Of a stretch of DNA of 19,042 bases, positions 8,893 to 17,005 are shown one piece after another. Source of the stretch: JBOHPP01 sp050731755 (lineage in GTDB: Bacteria > Methylomirabilota > Methylomirabilia > Rokubacteriales > CSP1-6); assembly GCA_050731755.1 (NCBI GenBank), contig JBOHPP010000202.1:1-19042 (forward strand), in the 5' to 3' direction. A program made the translations under genes and the position numbers. The first letter of the stretch is position 1. Each line of letters begins with the position of its first letter. The notes under the pieces were generated by a model. The model searched no databases. It was not told the origin of the DNA and was given only the letters and a program-made list of their open reading frames with translations.

Positions 8893-9897
8893 CTAGAGCG
8901 TCTTGCCGACGAGCCGGACGAGGTCCCGCAGCCGCGACGAGTAGCCCCACTCGTTGTCGTACCAGGCCAGTACTTTGACGAGGGTGCCCTCGATGGCCGC
9001 CGTCGACGGCAGGTCGATGACGGAGGAGTGGGCATTGCCGTTGAAGTCCACCGACACCAGTTCCTCGTCCGTCGTGTCCAGGATGCCGCGCAGCGGACCG
9101 GCGGCCGCCTCCCGGAACGCCTCGTTGACGGCCTGGACGGAGGCCGGCTTGTCCAGCTCGGCCACGAGATCCACCACCGACACATTGATGGTGGGCACGC
9201 GGATGGCGATGCCGTCGAGCTTGCCCTTCAGCTTGGGCAGCACGAGGCCGACGGCGGTGGCGGCTCCCGTGGTGGTCGGGATCATGCTCACCGCGGCGGC
9301 CCGAGCCCGGCGGAGGTCCTTGTCGGGGAAGTCCTGCACGTTCTGGTCGTTGGTGTAGGAGTGCACGGTGGAGGCGAAGCCGCGCTTCACCCCGAACTTG
9401 TCGTCGAGCACTTTCACGGTCGTCGCCAGGCAGTTGGTGGTGCAGGAGGCGTTGGAGATGATGCGATGCTTGGCCGGGTCGTACATCTTCTCGTTGACGC
9501 CGAGCACGACGGTCACGTCCGGGTCCTTGGCCGGCGCGGTGATGATGACCTTCTTGGCGCCGGCCTGCAGGTGCTTGGAGGCGGTCGCCGTATCCCGGAA
9601 GACGCCGGTGGACTCGATCACCACGTCGACCCCCAGGTCCTTCCAGGGGAGGCTCGCGGGATCCTTGACCGCCATCACCCGGATCTCCCGGCCATTGACG
9701 AAGATGGCGCCGTCCTTGGCCTTCACTTCGGCCGGCAGGGCGCCGTGGACGGAGTCGTGCTTGAGGAGATGAGCCAGGGTCTTGGCATCGGCGAGGTCGT
9801 TGACCCCGACGACTTCGATGTCCCTATCGTTGAGGGCCGTCCGGGCGAAGACTCGCCCGATGCGGCCAAAGCCGTTGACACCGACTCGAAGGCTCAT
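8893..9897 (-). CDS. gap: Glyceraldehyde-3-phosphate dehydrogenase, type I
   Basis: NAD(P)-dependent oxidation and phosphorylation of glyceraldehyde-3-phosphate. 334 residues. Rossmann motif VGVNGFGRIGR at 5-15, GVNDL at 31-35 (an Asp at this place fits NAD preference), active site SNASCTTNC with nucleophile C152, base H179 in STVHSYTNDQ, and the C-terminal WYDNEWGYSSR. First gene of the glycolytic operon. The ATG at 9897 follows AAGGAG (9909-9904) by 6 bases, and a near-consensus promoter lies in the spacer before it. Confidence 0.98.
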   Translation of the reverse strand: MSLRVGVNGFGRIGRVFARTALNDRDIEVVGVNDLADAKTLAHLLKHDSVHGALPAEVKAKDGAIFVNGREIRVMAVKDPASLPWKDLGVDVVIESTGVFRDTATASKHLQAGAKKVIITAPAKDPDVTVVLGVNEKMYDPAKHRIISNASCTTNCLATTVKVLDDKFGVKRGFASTVHSYTNDQNVQDFPDKDLRRARAAAVSMIPTTTGAATAVGLVLPKLKGKLDGIAIRVPTINVSVVDLVAELDKPASVQAVNEAFREAAAGPLRGILDTTDEELVSVDFNGNAHSSVIDLPSTAAIEGTLVKVLAWYDNEWGYSSRLRDLVRLVGKTL

Positions 9898-9935
9898 GGG
9901 AGGCTCCTTGCAGGGATTCCGGGCGCTGCTGCCCG

Positions 9936-9965
9936 ATTATACGGCGCGCGCGAGCACCGCGGCAA
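9936..9965 (-). promoter_or_regulatory. Promoter of the gap-pgk-tpiA-secG operon
   Basis: On the minus strand TTGCCG (9965-9960, 4 of 6) and a perfect TATAAT (9941-9936) are 18 bases apart. Transcription would start near 9929, giving a leader of about 30 bases that contains the AAGGAG ribosome binding site of gap. It lies in the only sizeable spacer (78 bp) between comF and gap, after the comF stop. TATAAT stands out in such GC-rich surroundings. Confidence 0.7.
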
Positions 9966-9975
9966 CGCCGAGGCA

Positions 9976-10725
9976 CTAGACCACGCGGGCCACGGTGAGG
10001 ACGCCGACCGCCCGCGCCCCGGCAGCCCGTAGCGCGCGGGCGCACTCGGCGGCAGTGGCGCCCGTCGTGAGCACGTCGTCGACCACGAGGACGTGTCGCC
10101 CGGAAACTGCCGCCGTCGCCTGGAAGGCGTGGCGCACGTTGGCCCACCGCTCGGGCGCGGTCAGCTCGCTCTGAGGCCGCGTGGGGCGGGCCCGGGCCAA
10201 CCACGCGCGCTCGACGGGCCAGCCCAGCGCCCGAGCCACGTGCTCGGCCAGGAGCGCCGCCTGGTTGAAGCCGCGCTCGCGCTCCCGGGCGGGCTGGAGC
10301 GGCACGGGGACGATGGCCTCCACGTCGGACGGCAGCGCCGGCCCGCACTGTTCCACCACCAGCTCGGCCAGCGGCCGGGCCAGAGCGCGCTTGCCGTGAA
10401 ACTTCAGGGCGTGCACCGCCGCGCGCAGCGGGTCGATGTATTGGGCGGCGGCGCGCGCGTAGTCGTATGGCGGACGGTCGGCGGCGCAGCCGGAGCACAA
10501 GGCGCCAGCGGACGGCGGCCACGTGACCGGCGTCGCCGCCGTCACCGCTGCGAAGGTCGGAAAGGGAAGGCCACAGAGCGCGCAGGCGGAAGCCTCGATG
10601 CGCGCGATGGACCGCCAGCACGCCCCACAAAGCGGATCCCGCCGCCCGGCGCCGAGCCGGTTCTGGCATACCGGGCAGACCGCCGGAAACAGGAGATCGA
10701 GCGCGGCGGTGGCCCAGACCCGCAT
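9976..10725 (-). CDS. comF: ComF family phosphoribosyltransferase-like protein
   Basis: ComF-family protein of 249 residues, linked in other bacteria to DNA uptake/natural transformation and recombination. The N-terminus carries two zinc-ribbon-like cysteine sets: C17/C20 (CPVC) with C33/C36 (CGAC), and C48/C51 (CALC) with C77/C80 (CSGC). The rest is a type I phosphoribosyltransferase fold with HALKFHGK at about 105-112, the family signature RERGFNQA at 149-156 and the PRPP loop VLVVDDVLTTGAT at 212-224. No other competence gene is in view, so a role in transformation here is only inferred. Starts 24 bases after the LapB-like gene and is the last gene of that run. Confidence 0.92.
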   Translation of the reverse strand: MRVWATAALDLLFPAVCPVCQNRLGAGRRDPLCGACWRSIARIEASACALCGLPFPTFAAVTAATPVTWPPSAGALCSGCAADRPPYDYARAAAQYIDPLRAAVHALKFHGKRALARPLAELVVEQCGPALPSDVEAIVPVPLQPARERERGFNQAALLAEHVARALGWPVERAWLARARPTRPQSELTAPERWANVRHAFQATAAVSGRHVLVVDDVLTTGATAAECARALRAAGARAVGVLTVARVV

Positions 10726-10749
10726 GCCCGGTGCGCAGCGTGGGAGGGC

Positions 10750-11697
10750 TCAGCGTCCCCCGACCGGACGGAACGTGTTCCACCGCCCGCACTGGGCGCA
10801 CCGCTCCCGCCACACCGACACGGTGGCGCCGCAGGCCGAGCATCGCTGAGGCCAGTCGAACGCCCCGCTCAGCCGGAGCGCCCGCCGGTACTCCTCGAAT
10901 GCCTCGCGCGTCTCGCCGCGCCGCTCGAAGACGGCGCCGAGGAATGCGTGCACCACCGGGAGGTCGGGGGCCTGCACTTCTACTTTCTCGAACTGGTCGG
11001 CGGCTTCGTCCAGCATCTCCAGCCCGAAGTAGACCCGGCCCAGGGCCAGGGCCACCGCGGGATCGTCGGGCGCCCGATCCACCGCGGCCCGGTAGAGCGC
11101 GATCATGCGGCTGGGCCGACCCTCCTCACGGTAGGCGCGCTCCAGCCGGCCCAGCAGCGGCAGCGCCGGCTGCAGCTCGACGGCGCGCTCCCACGCGCGC
11201 ACGGCCTCCCGGCGATCGCCGGTCGCCTCGTGAGCGTCACCGAGGGCCAGGGCCGCTGGTACGAACCCGCGGTCGGCGCGCAGCGCGCTCTTGAAGTGGC
11301 CGATGGCCGCCGCCGGTTGGCCGCGCCCGACCTCGGTCCGCCCGAGCTCGTAGTGGATCCCGGCCAGCCATTCCGCCTCGCGAGCCCGCTCGCCGGCGGA
11401 GGCCGCGTTGAGGATTCGATCCTGGAGTCCAAGCGCCTCCGACCACGCCGCGCTCTCGACCGCGATGTCGCGAAGCCCCCGGAGCGCCGTCAGATCGTTC
11501 TTGCGGCGATCGAGGACCTGCCGGTAGAGCCGGCGCGCTTCCTCTCGCCGTCCCGCCCGGCGGGCCTCCTCGGCCCGGCGGGCGAGCGCCGCCACTTCGG
11601 GGTCTTCGGGCGAGCCCAGCGGCGCCGCCCCGAGAACGCGGGCCAGCAAACGCCCGACCGAGCTCAGGACGCTGAGAGAGGAAAGCACCGAAGGCAT
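10750..11697 (-). CDS. LapB/YciM-like TPR protein with C-terminal zinc ribbon
   Basis: 315 residues from ATG 11697. After a short amphipathic N-terminus (about 3-25) there are several tetratricopeptide repeats (about 35-280; e.g. AIGHFKSALRADRGFVPAAL, AVRAWERAVELQPALP, AADQFEKVEVQAPDLP), then a rubredoxin-like ribbon with C286/C289 (CSAC) and C300/C303 (CAQC). TPRs plus a terminal CxxC-CxxC ribbon is the architecture of LapB (YciM), the inner-membrane factor that works with FtsH to control LpxC and lipopolysaccharide synthesis. LapB is normally anchored by an N-terminal membrane helix; here that segment has arginines at 16 and 20 and is a poor anchor, so the function is uncertain. A longer open frame upstream overlaps the DksA-like gene and is rejected. 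No clear ribosome binding site. Confidence 0.78.
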   Translation of the reverse strand: MPSVLSSLSVLSSVGRLLARVLGAAPLGSPEDPEVAALARRAEEARRAGRREEARRLYRQVLDRRKNDLTALRGLRDIAVESAAWSEALGLQDRILNAASAGERAREAEWLAGIHYELGRTEVGRGQPAAAIGHFKSALRADRGFVPAALALGDAHEATGDRREAVRAWERAVELQPALPLLGRLERAYREEGRPSRMIALYRAAVDRAPDDPAVALALGRVYFGLEMLDEAADQFEKVEVQAPDLPVVHAFLGAVFERRGETREAFEEYRRALRLSGAFDWPQRCSACGATVSVWRERCAQCGRWNTFRPVGGR

Positions 11698-11749
11698 GAC
11701 CGGACGATGAGACGTATGGAGCGGAGCGTGGGGAGCTGGCCCTGGGGAA

Positions 11750-12115
11750 TCAGCCCGTGGCCATGCGCTCCTCTTCCTCCACGAGTCGCTGACAGTCGAT
11801 GCAGTGGCGCGCAAACGGGAGCGCATCGAGGCGCTTCTCGGCGATGGGTTCGTTGCACCGCTCGCACGTGCCATATGAGCCGTCCTCGATCTTCTGCAGC
11901 GCCAGGACCACGTCGCGGAGCAGGCGACGGTCTCCGTTGCCCAACTCGAAGAAGAACTCCCGCGTGTAGGCGGTGTTGGCCTGGTCGCCGAGGTCCTTGA
12001 TGGAGTCGTCCTCCTGGTCCTTGCCGTACAGCGCGCTGCGCCCCACTTCCTCCAACAACTGGTGCTGCTTCTCGAGCAGCCGCTTCTTGAAGGACGCCAG
12101 CCGATCCTTTCTCAT
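11750..12115 (-). CDS. TraR/DksA family zinc-finger regulator
   Basis: 121 residues, shorter than E. coli DksA (151). Binds RNA polymerase through the secondary channel in the family model and, with ppGpp, adjusts rRNA and amino-acid promoters. An N-terminal coiled coil (about 3-75) carries the tip motif D41-L-G-D44-Q-A46, matching the DxxDxA tip needed for DksA activity. The zinc finger has C84/C87 (CERC) and C105/C108 (CIDC) in the YGTCERCNEPIAEKRLDALP context. ATG 12115 is chosen over GTG 12118 because GGGAGG (12126-12121) stands 5 bases before it. It lies in a ribosomal-protein/ribosome-factor operon, which fits a growth-rate regulator. The gene itself is certain as a family member; whether it is the main DksA of the cell is unknown. 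Confidence 0.9.
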   Translation of the reverse strand: MRKDRLASFKKRLLEKQHQLLEEVGRSALYGKDQEDDSIKDLGDQANTAYTREFFFELGNGDRRLLRDVVLALQKIEDGSYGTCERCNEPIAEKRLDALPFARHCIDCQRLVEEEERMATG

Positions 12116-12193
12116 CACGACCTCCCGTACTCCTGGCGTGCTGGGTTACGCTAGCATCAACCGTCGGAGCGTGCAACTGATTCGCGCCGGTTG

Positions 12194-12550
12194 TCACGCT
12201 TCCAGCGACAGCGTCGGCGCATCGCCCCACAGCCGCTCCAGCGCATAGTACAGCCGCGTGTCCTCGAGGAAGACGTGCATGAGCACGTCGCCATAGTCGA
12301 GCAGGATCCACCCACTGTCGGCGACGCCTTCGGCGTGCAGCGGCCGGACGCCCAGCGCCTTCAGCCCGTCCCGGATGGCCTCGCTGATCCCCTGAACGTG
12401 GGTGGTGGATCGGCCGCTGCAAAGCAGAAAGTAGTCGGTGACGCCGCTCAGGGCCTGGACGTCGAGCACCAGGACGTCCCCTGCCTTCTTGTCGAGAGCG
12501 GCCTGCGCCGCGTGGCGCGCCTTGCGTTCGGCGCTCAGCCGAGCCGTCAC
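12194..12550 (-). CDS. rsfS: Ribosomal silencing factor RsfS
   Basis: 118-residue RsfS/YbeB/Iojap protein that binds uL14 on the large ribosomal subunit and blocks subunit joining during starvation. Family features: KKAGDVLVLDV near 21-31, TDYFLLCSGRSTTHVQGIS at 38-56, DSGWILLDYGDVLMHVF at about 78-94 and YYALERLWGDAP. It starts with GTG at 12550, overlapping the nadD stop by four bases (GTGA), the usual pairing of these two genes. A 78-bp spacer separates it from the DksA-like gene downstream. Confidence 0.96.
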   Translation of the reverse strand: MTARLSAERKARHAAQAALDKKAGDVLVLDVQALSGVTDYFLLCSGRSTTHVQGISEAIRDGLKALGVRPLHAEGVADSGWILLDYGDVLMHVFLEDTRLYYALERLWGDAPTLSLEA

Positions 12551-13194
12551 GTCGCGGCGCTCCCATACAGTCGCCGGCTCCCGATGTACTGCACGACGGC
12601 CGGCGGCAGCCGGTAGGCCAGCGACCGACCCTCTCGAGCGCGCCGGCGCAGATCGGAGGCCGACAGCGCCAGCGAGGTGGCGTGGACGATGAGCACGCCG
12701 TCGGCGATGCCGCCGCCGTCGACGCGCGCGAACCGACTGACCCCGATCGCCCGCAGCACCTTCTGGGCGGCCGCGCCTTCGGGATCGAACGCGCTGCCCG
12801 CGCGCGGCACCACCACCAGGCGGGCCAGCTCGGCGATGCGGCGGGGCGCCCGCCAGGAGAGCACGTCGAGGAACGTCTCTGAGCCCACCAGCAGGAACAG
12901 CTCGTCCCCGGTGGCCGCCAGCGTCTCCAGCGTGTCGACGGTATAGGAGGGGCCCGGGCGCCGCAGCTCGAGATCGGAGACGGCGAAGCGCGGGTGATCA
13001 GCCGTGGCCAGCTTCACCATGGTGTAGCGGTCCTCGGCGGGCGCCAGCGCGGTGGCCGGCTTGTGCGGCGGCAGGCCGGCCGGCACGAACAGCACCCGGT
13101 CGAGGCGGAGCTGTTCTAGCACCTCGTCGGCCAGGAGCAGGTGGCCGTAGTGGATGGGGTTGAACGATCCGCCCAGGACCGCGGTTCGGGCCAA
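12547..13194 (-). CDS. nadD: Nicotinate-nucleotide adenylyltransferase NadD
   Basis: Adenylates nicotinate mononucleotide to deamido-NAD in NAD synthesis. 215 residues. The nucleotidyltransferase signature GGSFNPIHYGH lies at 8-18, followed by VPAGLPPHKP, the conserved SYTVDTLETL, the LLVGSETF loop and a C-terminal SLALSASDLRRR segment equivalent to the ISSTxIR motif. The frame starts at TTG 13194; no ATG, GTG or TTG occurs in the 28 open codons between it and the preceding proA stop, so TTG is the only ordinary start. No ribosome binding site is visible before it. Its stop overlaps the rsfS start. Confidence 0.95.
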   Translation of the reverse strand: MARTAVLGGSFNPIHYGHLLLADEVLEQLRLDRVLFVPAGLPPHKPATALAPAEDRYTMVKLATADHPRFAVSDLELRRPGPSYTVDTLETLAATGDELFLLVGSETFLDVLSWRAPRRIAELARLVVVPRAGSAFDPEGAAAQKVLRAIGVSRFARVDGGGIADGVLIVHATSLALSASDLRRRAREGRSLAYRLPPAVVQYIGSRRLYGSAAT

Positions 13195-13278
13195 CGGGTC
13201 AGCCCGTGCGGTGAGCCGGAGATGGGAGTGCGAAGCCGCAGCGCCGTCGTGGCGCGAGGCGAGCCTGCGTGAGTCCCA
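13195..13278 (-). other. proA-nadD spacer, open in the nadD frame
   Basis: An 84-bp spacer in an otherwise tightly packed operon. It has no recognisable promoter or terminator. It is open in frame with both the proA stop and nadD and would encode an Arg/His/Ala-rich stretch, but has no start codon. Confidence 0.4.
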
Positions 13279-14535
13279 CTAGTCCCGCACCTGCCCGTCG
13301 CCGTACACCACGTACTTCGTCGTCGTCAACTCCCGTACGCCCACCGGCCCGCGGGCGTGGATACGTGAGGTGGAGATGCCCATTTCGGCGCCCATGCCGA
13401 ACTGGGCGCCGTCCACGAAGCGAGTGGACGCGTTGACGAGCACGACGGCGGCATCCACCTCGCGCGTGAAGCGGCGGGCGTGGGCGAGCGTGTTGGTCAC
13501 GATGGCCTCGGCCAGCCCCGAGCCGTGCCGCCGGATGTGGCGGATCGCCTCGTCGAGGTCGTCGACCACCCGGATGGCGAGGACGAGATCCAGATACTCC
13601 TCGTCCCAGTCCCGCTCGGTGGCCGGCCGGGCCCCGGGCACGAGGGCCAGCGTGCGGGGGCAGCCGCGCAGCTCCACGCCGGCGTCGGCGAGCTGTCCGG
13701 CGGCCTGGGGCAGGAAGCGTTCGGCCACCTCACGGTGGACCAGCACGGTTTCCACCGCGTTGCAGACGCTGGGACGCTGCACTTTGGCGTTCATGACGAT
13801 CGCCGTGGCCATCTCCGGGTCGGCGTCGGCGTCAACGTATACGTGGACCAGGCCGCGGTCGTGCTTGAGGACCGGGACCCGCGAGTGCTCGGCCACCCAG
13901 CCAACGAACTCCTCGCCCCCGCGGGGAATGATCAGGTCCACGAGACCGGCCAGACGCAGCAGGACGGCCACGGCCTGCCGGTCGGTGGTGTCGATGAACT
14001 GGATGGCGTCGGGCGGCGCGCCCGTCTTCTCCAGAGCCTTGGCCAGCGCCGCGGCGATCACGCCATTCGACCCGAGGGCCTCGCTGCCGCCGCGCAGGAC
14101 CACCGCGTTGCCGGATTTCACGCAGAGGCCAGCGGCGTCGGCGGTGACGTTGGGACGCGACTCGTAGATGAACCCGATGACCCCCAGCGGGATCCGCACC
14201 TGCGCGATTTCGATCCCGTTGGGACGGCGCCACGACTCGACCACCGTCCCCACCGGGTCGGGCAGGGCCGCGATGTGGCGCAGCCCGCTGGCCATCTCCT
14301 CGATGCGCGGCTCGGTGAGGGTGAGACGGTCCAGGAACGCCGTGGGATGCCCGCCGGCCCGCGCCCGCTCGAGATCGGCGCGATTGGCTTCGAGCAGGGC
14401 GGCCGTCTTCTCTTCCAGGCCCCGGGCCATGGCCAGGAGCGCCTCGTTCCTGACGCGCGTCGAGCAGAGGGCGAGCGCCTGGGCCGCCGCCCGGGCGGCC
14501 CGGGCTTTTGACTCTACCAGCGTCGTCACGTCCAT
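13279..14535 (-). CDS. proA: Gamma-glutamyl phosphate reductase ProA
   Basis: NADPH-dependent reduction of glutamyl-5-phosphate to glutamate semialdehyde, second step of proline synthesis. 418 residues, standard length, aldehyde-dehydrogenase fold. Family motifs: PLGVIGFIYESRPNVTADAA at about 116-135, LRGGSEA at 147-153, the catalytic cysteine C258 in RPSVCNAVETVLV, GMGAEMGISTSRIHARGPVG near the C-terminus and ELTTTKYVV at the end. The segment KHDRGLVHVYVD has Leu-Val where many relatives have a Cys before the His; I see this as natural variation. It starts 16 bases after the proB stop with GGGAG in the spacer. Confidence 0.98.
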   Translation of the reverse strand: MDVTTLVESKARAARAAAQALALCSTRVRNEALLAMARGLEEKTAALLEANRADLERARAGGHPTAFLDRLTLTEPRIEEMASGLRHIAALPDPVGTVVESWRRPNGIEIAQVRIPLGVIGFIYESRPNVTADAAGLCVKSGNAVVLRGGSEALGSNGVIAAALAKALEKTGAPPDAIQFIDTTDRQAVAVLLRLAGLVDLIIPRGGEEFVGWVAEHSRVPVLKHDRGLVHVYVDADADPEMATAIVMNAKVQRPSVCNAVETVLVHREVAERFLPQAAGQLADAGVELRGCPRTLALVPGARPATERDWDEEYLDLVLAIRVVDDLDEAIRHIRRHGSGLAEAIVTNTLAHARRFTREVDAAVVLVNASTRFVDGAQFGMGAEMGISTSRIHARGPVGVRELTTTKYVVYGDGQVRD

Positions 14536-14551
14536 GCCGTGGTCTCCCTGC

Positions 14552-15709
14552 TCACAGGATCACGAGGTTGTCGCGGTGGATCACCTCGTCCACGCTGCGA
14601 TAGCCCAGCCGCGTCTCGATGTCGCGGGTGTTGGCCCCGCGAATCCGGCGCAGCTCGTCGGCGTCGAAATTCACCAGCCCGCGGGCAAACTCCTTGCCGT
14701 CCGGCTGGCTCACAACGGCCACCACCCCGCCAGCGGTGAAGTTGCCCTCGACCTCGATCACCCCCGACGGCAAGAGGCTCCGCCCCTGCAGAGTTAATGC
14801 CCGGAGCGCCCCGGCGTCAACCGTAAGCCGGCCCTGGGGCGGCACCGCGAAGGCGAGCCAGCGCTTGCGGGCGGTCAGCCGGTCGGCCTTCGGCGCGAAG
14901 AACGTGCCGAGCGGTTCGCCGGCCACCAGGCGCCGGAGCACTTCGGGCTCGGCCCCCGAGGCGATGATCATGGGAATGCCGGAGGCCGCCGCCTTCTGGG
15001 CCGCCTCCAGCTTGGTCGCCATCCCACCGACGGAGACGCGCTCGGCGCGGTCCCAGACCAGGCGCTCGACGTCCTCGGTGACCGCCTGCACCGTATCCAG
15101 CTTGTGAGCGCCGGCGTCCACCGCGGGATCACCGGTATACAGCCCATCGACGTCGGTGAGGATCACCAGGAGGTCGGCGTCGATCAGCGAGGCCACCAGG
15201 GCGCTGAGGTTGTCGTTGTCCCCGACCTTGATCTCCTCCACGGCGACCGTGTCGTTCTCGTTGACGATGGGGATGACGCCCAGACGCAAGAGCGTGAGCA
15301 GCGTGTTGCGAGCATTGAGATAGCGTGTGCGCTCGGCGATGTCCTGCGCGGTCAGCAAGACCTGGCCGACGGGAACGCCGTGGGTCTTGAAGGCGATCTC
15401 GTACGCCCATATGAGGGCCGACTGGCCTACCGCCGCCGCCGCCTGTTTCTCCGGAATGGATCGCGGCCGCTCGCCCAGGGCCAGGCGCGCCGTGCCGATC
15501 ACGATGGCCCCCGAGCTGACGAGCGCCACTTCGCGGCCGGGCCGGATGGCGGCGATGTCGGCGGCCAGGGCGGCGATCCTCGCGGTGTCGGCGCCGATGC
15601 CAGTCGCGGTGATCAAGCCGCTGCCCACTTTGACGACGAGCCGCCGCACGCGGCCCAACGCCCGACGCGCCTCGCCGGAGGGCGAGCCTAGCTGGCCGCG
15701 CGTACCCAT
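14552..15709 (-). CDS. proB: Glutamate 5-kinase ProB with PUA domain
   Basis: ATP-dependent phosphorylation of glutamate, first and feedback-controlled step of proline synthesis. 385 residues. Amino-acid kinase domain at about 20-265 with VVKVGSGLI, VSSGAIVIG at about 64-72, PIVNENDTVAVEEIKVGDND at 147-166, LTDVDGLYTGDP at 184-195 and GGMATKLEAA at 228-237. A C-terminal PUA domain (about 290-370) is present, as in the long form of the enzyme. ATG 15709 lies inside the end of obgE (22-base overlap) and has GGGGAG before it. Upstream open frame is a shadow of obgE. Confidence 0.98.
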   Translation of the reverse strand: MGTRGQLGSPSGEARRALGRVRRLVVKVGSGLITATGIGADTARIAALAADIAAIRPGREVALVSSGAIVIGTARLALGERPRSIPEKQAAAAVGQSALIWAYEIAFKTHGVPVGQVLLTAQDIAERTRYLNARNTLLTLLRLGVIPIVNENDTVAVEEIKVGDNDNLSALVASLIDADLLVILTDVDGLYTGDPAVDAGAHKLDTVQAVTEDVERLVWDRAERVSVGGMATKLEAAQKAAASGIPMIIASGAEPEVLRRLVAGEPLGTFFAPKADRLTARKRWLAFAVPPQGRLTVDAGALRALTLQGRSLLPSGVIEVEGNFTAGGVVAVVSQPDGKEFARGLVNFDADELRRIRGANTRDIETRLGYRSVDEVIHRDNLVIL

Positions 15710-16707
15710 CCCGTCTCCCCGAGGCTGGTCGCGACGCGGCGGACCAGTTCGGCCAGGCCGGCGCCGGTCGCCGCCGAGATCGCCACGAACGGGACGTCCG
15801 CCCCGGCGCACAAGGCCTCGACGGCGGCGCGACGCTGGGCGGTCTCCGGCAGGTCGATCTTGTTGCCCACGACGATCTGCGGTCGGTCGGCCAGGGCCTC
15901 GGCGTAGGCCCGGAGCTCGGCGTTGATCAGGCGCAGATCGTCCAGAGGATCGCGCCCGGTGGCGGGATCCAGGTCGAGCACGTGGAGCAGCAGGCGCGTG
16001 CGTTCGGTGTGGCGCAGGAACCGGTGCCCGAGCCCCTTGCCCTCGGAAGCGCCCGGGATGAGACCGGGCAGGTCGGCGATGACGAACGAGCGCTCGTCGT
16101 CCACCCGCACGATGCCCAGCGTGGGCACGAGCGTGGTGAACGGGTAGTCGGCGATCTTGGGTCTGGCCGCGCTCACCCGCGAGACCAGCGTCGACTTGCC
16201 GGCGTTGGGAAAGCCGATGACGCCCACGTCGGCGAGCAGCTTGAGCTCGAGCCGGAGCCATCGTCCTTCGCCGTAGCGGCCGGGGTCGGCCTGGCGAGGA
16301 GCCCGGTTCGTCGACGACGCGAAGCGGGCGTTGCCGCGCCCGCCGGGCGCTCCCGCCTGCACGAGAATGCGCTGACCGGGCGCGGAGAGATCGCCGAGTC
16401 GGTCGCCGGAATCGCGGTCACTCACCGCGGTACCGACCGGCACCCGGAGGACGAGGTCTGGCCCGCTGGCTCCGTGCCGGTTCGCGCCCTTGCCGTGCGC
16501 GCCGCGTTCGGCCTCGTAGTGTCGCCGGTAGTGGTAGTCGAGCAGCGTGGTCAGGGCAGGATCGGCTTCCAGCCAGACGCTCCCGCCGTGGCCGCCGTCA
16601 CCCCCGTCGGGGCCGCCGAAGGGGACGTACTTCTCGCGACGGAAACTGACACAGCCGGCGCCGCCGTCACCGCCCTTGACGTGGATGTCGATCTCGTCGA
16701 CGAACAC
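15688..16707 (-). CDS. obgE: GTPase Obg/CgtA
   Basis: Essential GTPase of the Obg family, bound to the 50S subunit, linking ribosome assembly with ppGpp levels. 339 residues. Obg glycine-rich domain at about 1-158 (DEIDIHVKGGDGGAGCVSF, GGPDGGDGGHGG), then the G domain: G1 GFPNAGKST at 165-173, switch region DYPFTTLVPTLG, G3 DLPG at 212-215, G4 NKID at 282-285 and G5 SAATG at 311-315. It ends soon after the G domain and lacks the C-terminal OCT extension of some relatives. It starts with GTG (16707), 34 bases after rpmA, and overlaps proB by 22 bases. Confidence 0.98.
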   Translation of the reverse strand: MFVDEIDIHVKGGDGGAGCVSFRREKYVPFGGPDGGDGGHGGSVWLEADPALTTLLDYHYRRHYEAERGAHGKGANRHGASGPDLVLRVPVGTAVSDRDSGDRLGDLSAPGQRILVQAGAPGGRGNARFASSTNRAPRQADPGRYGEGRWLRLELKLLADVGVIGFPNAGKSTLVSRVSAARPKIADYPFTTLVPTLGIVRVDDERSFVIADLPGLIPGASEGKGLGHRFLRHTERTRLLLHVLDLDPATGRDPLDDLRLINAELRAYAEALADRPQIVVGNKIDLPETAQRRAAVEALCAGADVPFVAISAATGAGLAELVRRVATSLGETGWVRAAS

Positions 16708-16741
16708 CGGACTCGCGAGGCCGGGAGCGGCCCGTCCGCCG

Positions 16742-16999
16742 TCACGCCGATCCGGCCACGACGTTCACGTAGCGGGCGTCCCGCCGCCGCTCGAACCGCA
16801 CGATGCCGCCGACCTTGGCGTATAGCGTGTCGTCGGAGCCGCGTCCGACGTTGACGCCGGGACGGAAGCGGGTGCCCCGCTGTCGGACGAGAATGCTGCC
16901 GCCGGTGACGACCTGCCCGGCGAAGCGCTTGACGCCGAGCATCTTGGGATTCGAGTCCCGGCCGTTTCGAGAACTGCCGACGCCCTTCTTGTGAGCCAT
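16742..16999 (-). CDS. rpmA: 50S ribosomal protein bL27
   Basis: 85-residue bL27, a large-subunit protein whose N-terminus reaches the peptidyl transferase centre. MAHKKGVGSSRNGRDSNPKM is the standard N-terminus, with no Firmicutes-type pre-sequence to be removed, followed by GVKRFAGQVV, GSILVRQRGTRFRPG and VGRGSDDTLYA. It lies 6 bases after rplU. Confidence 0.98.
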   Translation of the reverse strand: MAHKKGVGSSRNGRDSNPKMLGVKRFAGQVVTGGSILVRQRGTRFRPGVNVGRGSDDTLYAKVGGIVRFERRRDARYVNVVAGSA

Positions 17000-17005
17000 G
17001 ACGCG

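Noticed and set aside
8881..10032. Plus-strand frame of about 383 codons opposite gap
   Set aside because: Antisense shadow of a highly conserved enzyme gene; His/Val/Gly-rich without motifs.
10093..12000. Plus-strand open frame of about 635 codons opposite comF, the LapB-like gene and the DksA-like gene
   Set aside because: Arg/Pro/Gly-rich antisense shadow spanning several genes; no domain, no ribosome binding site.
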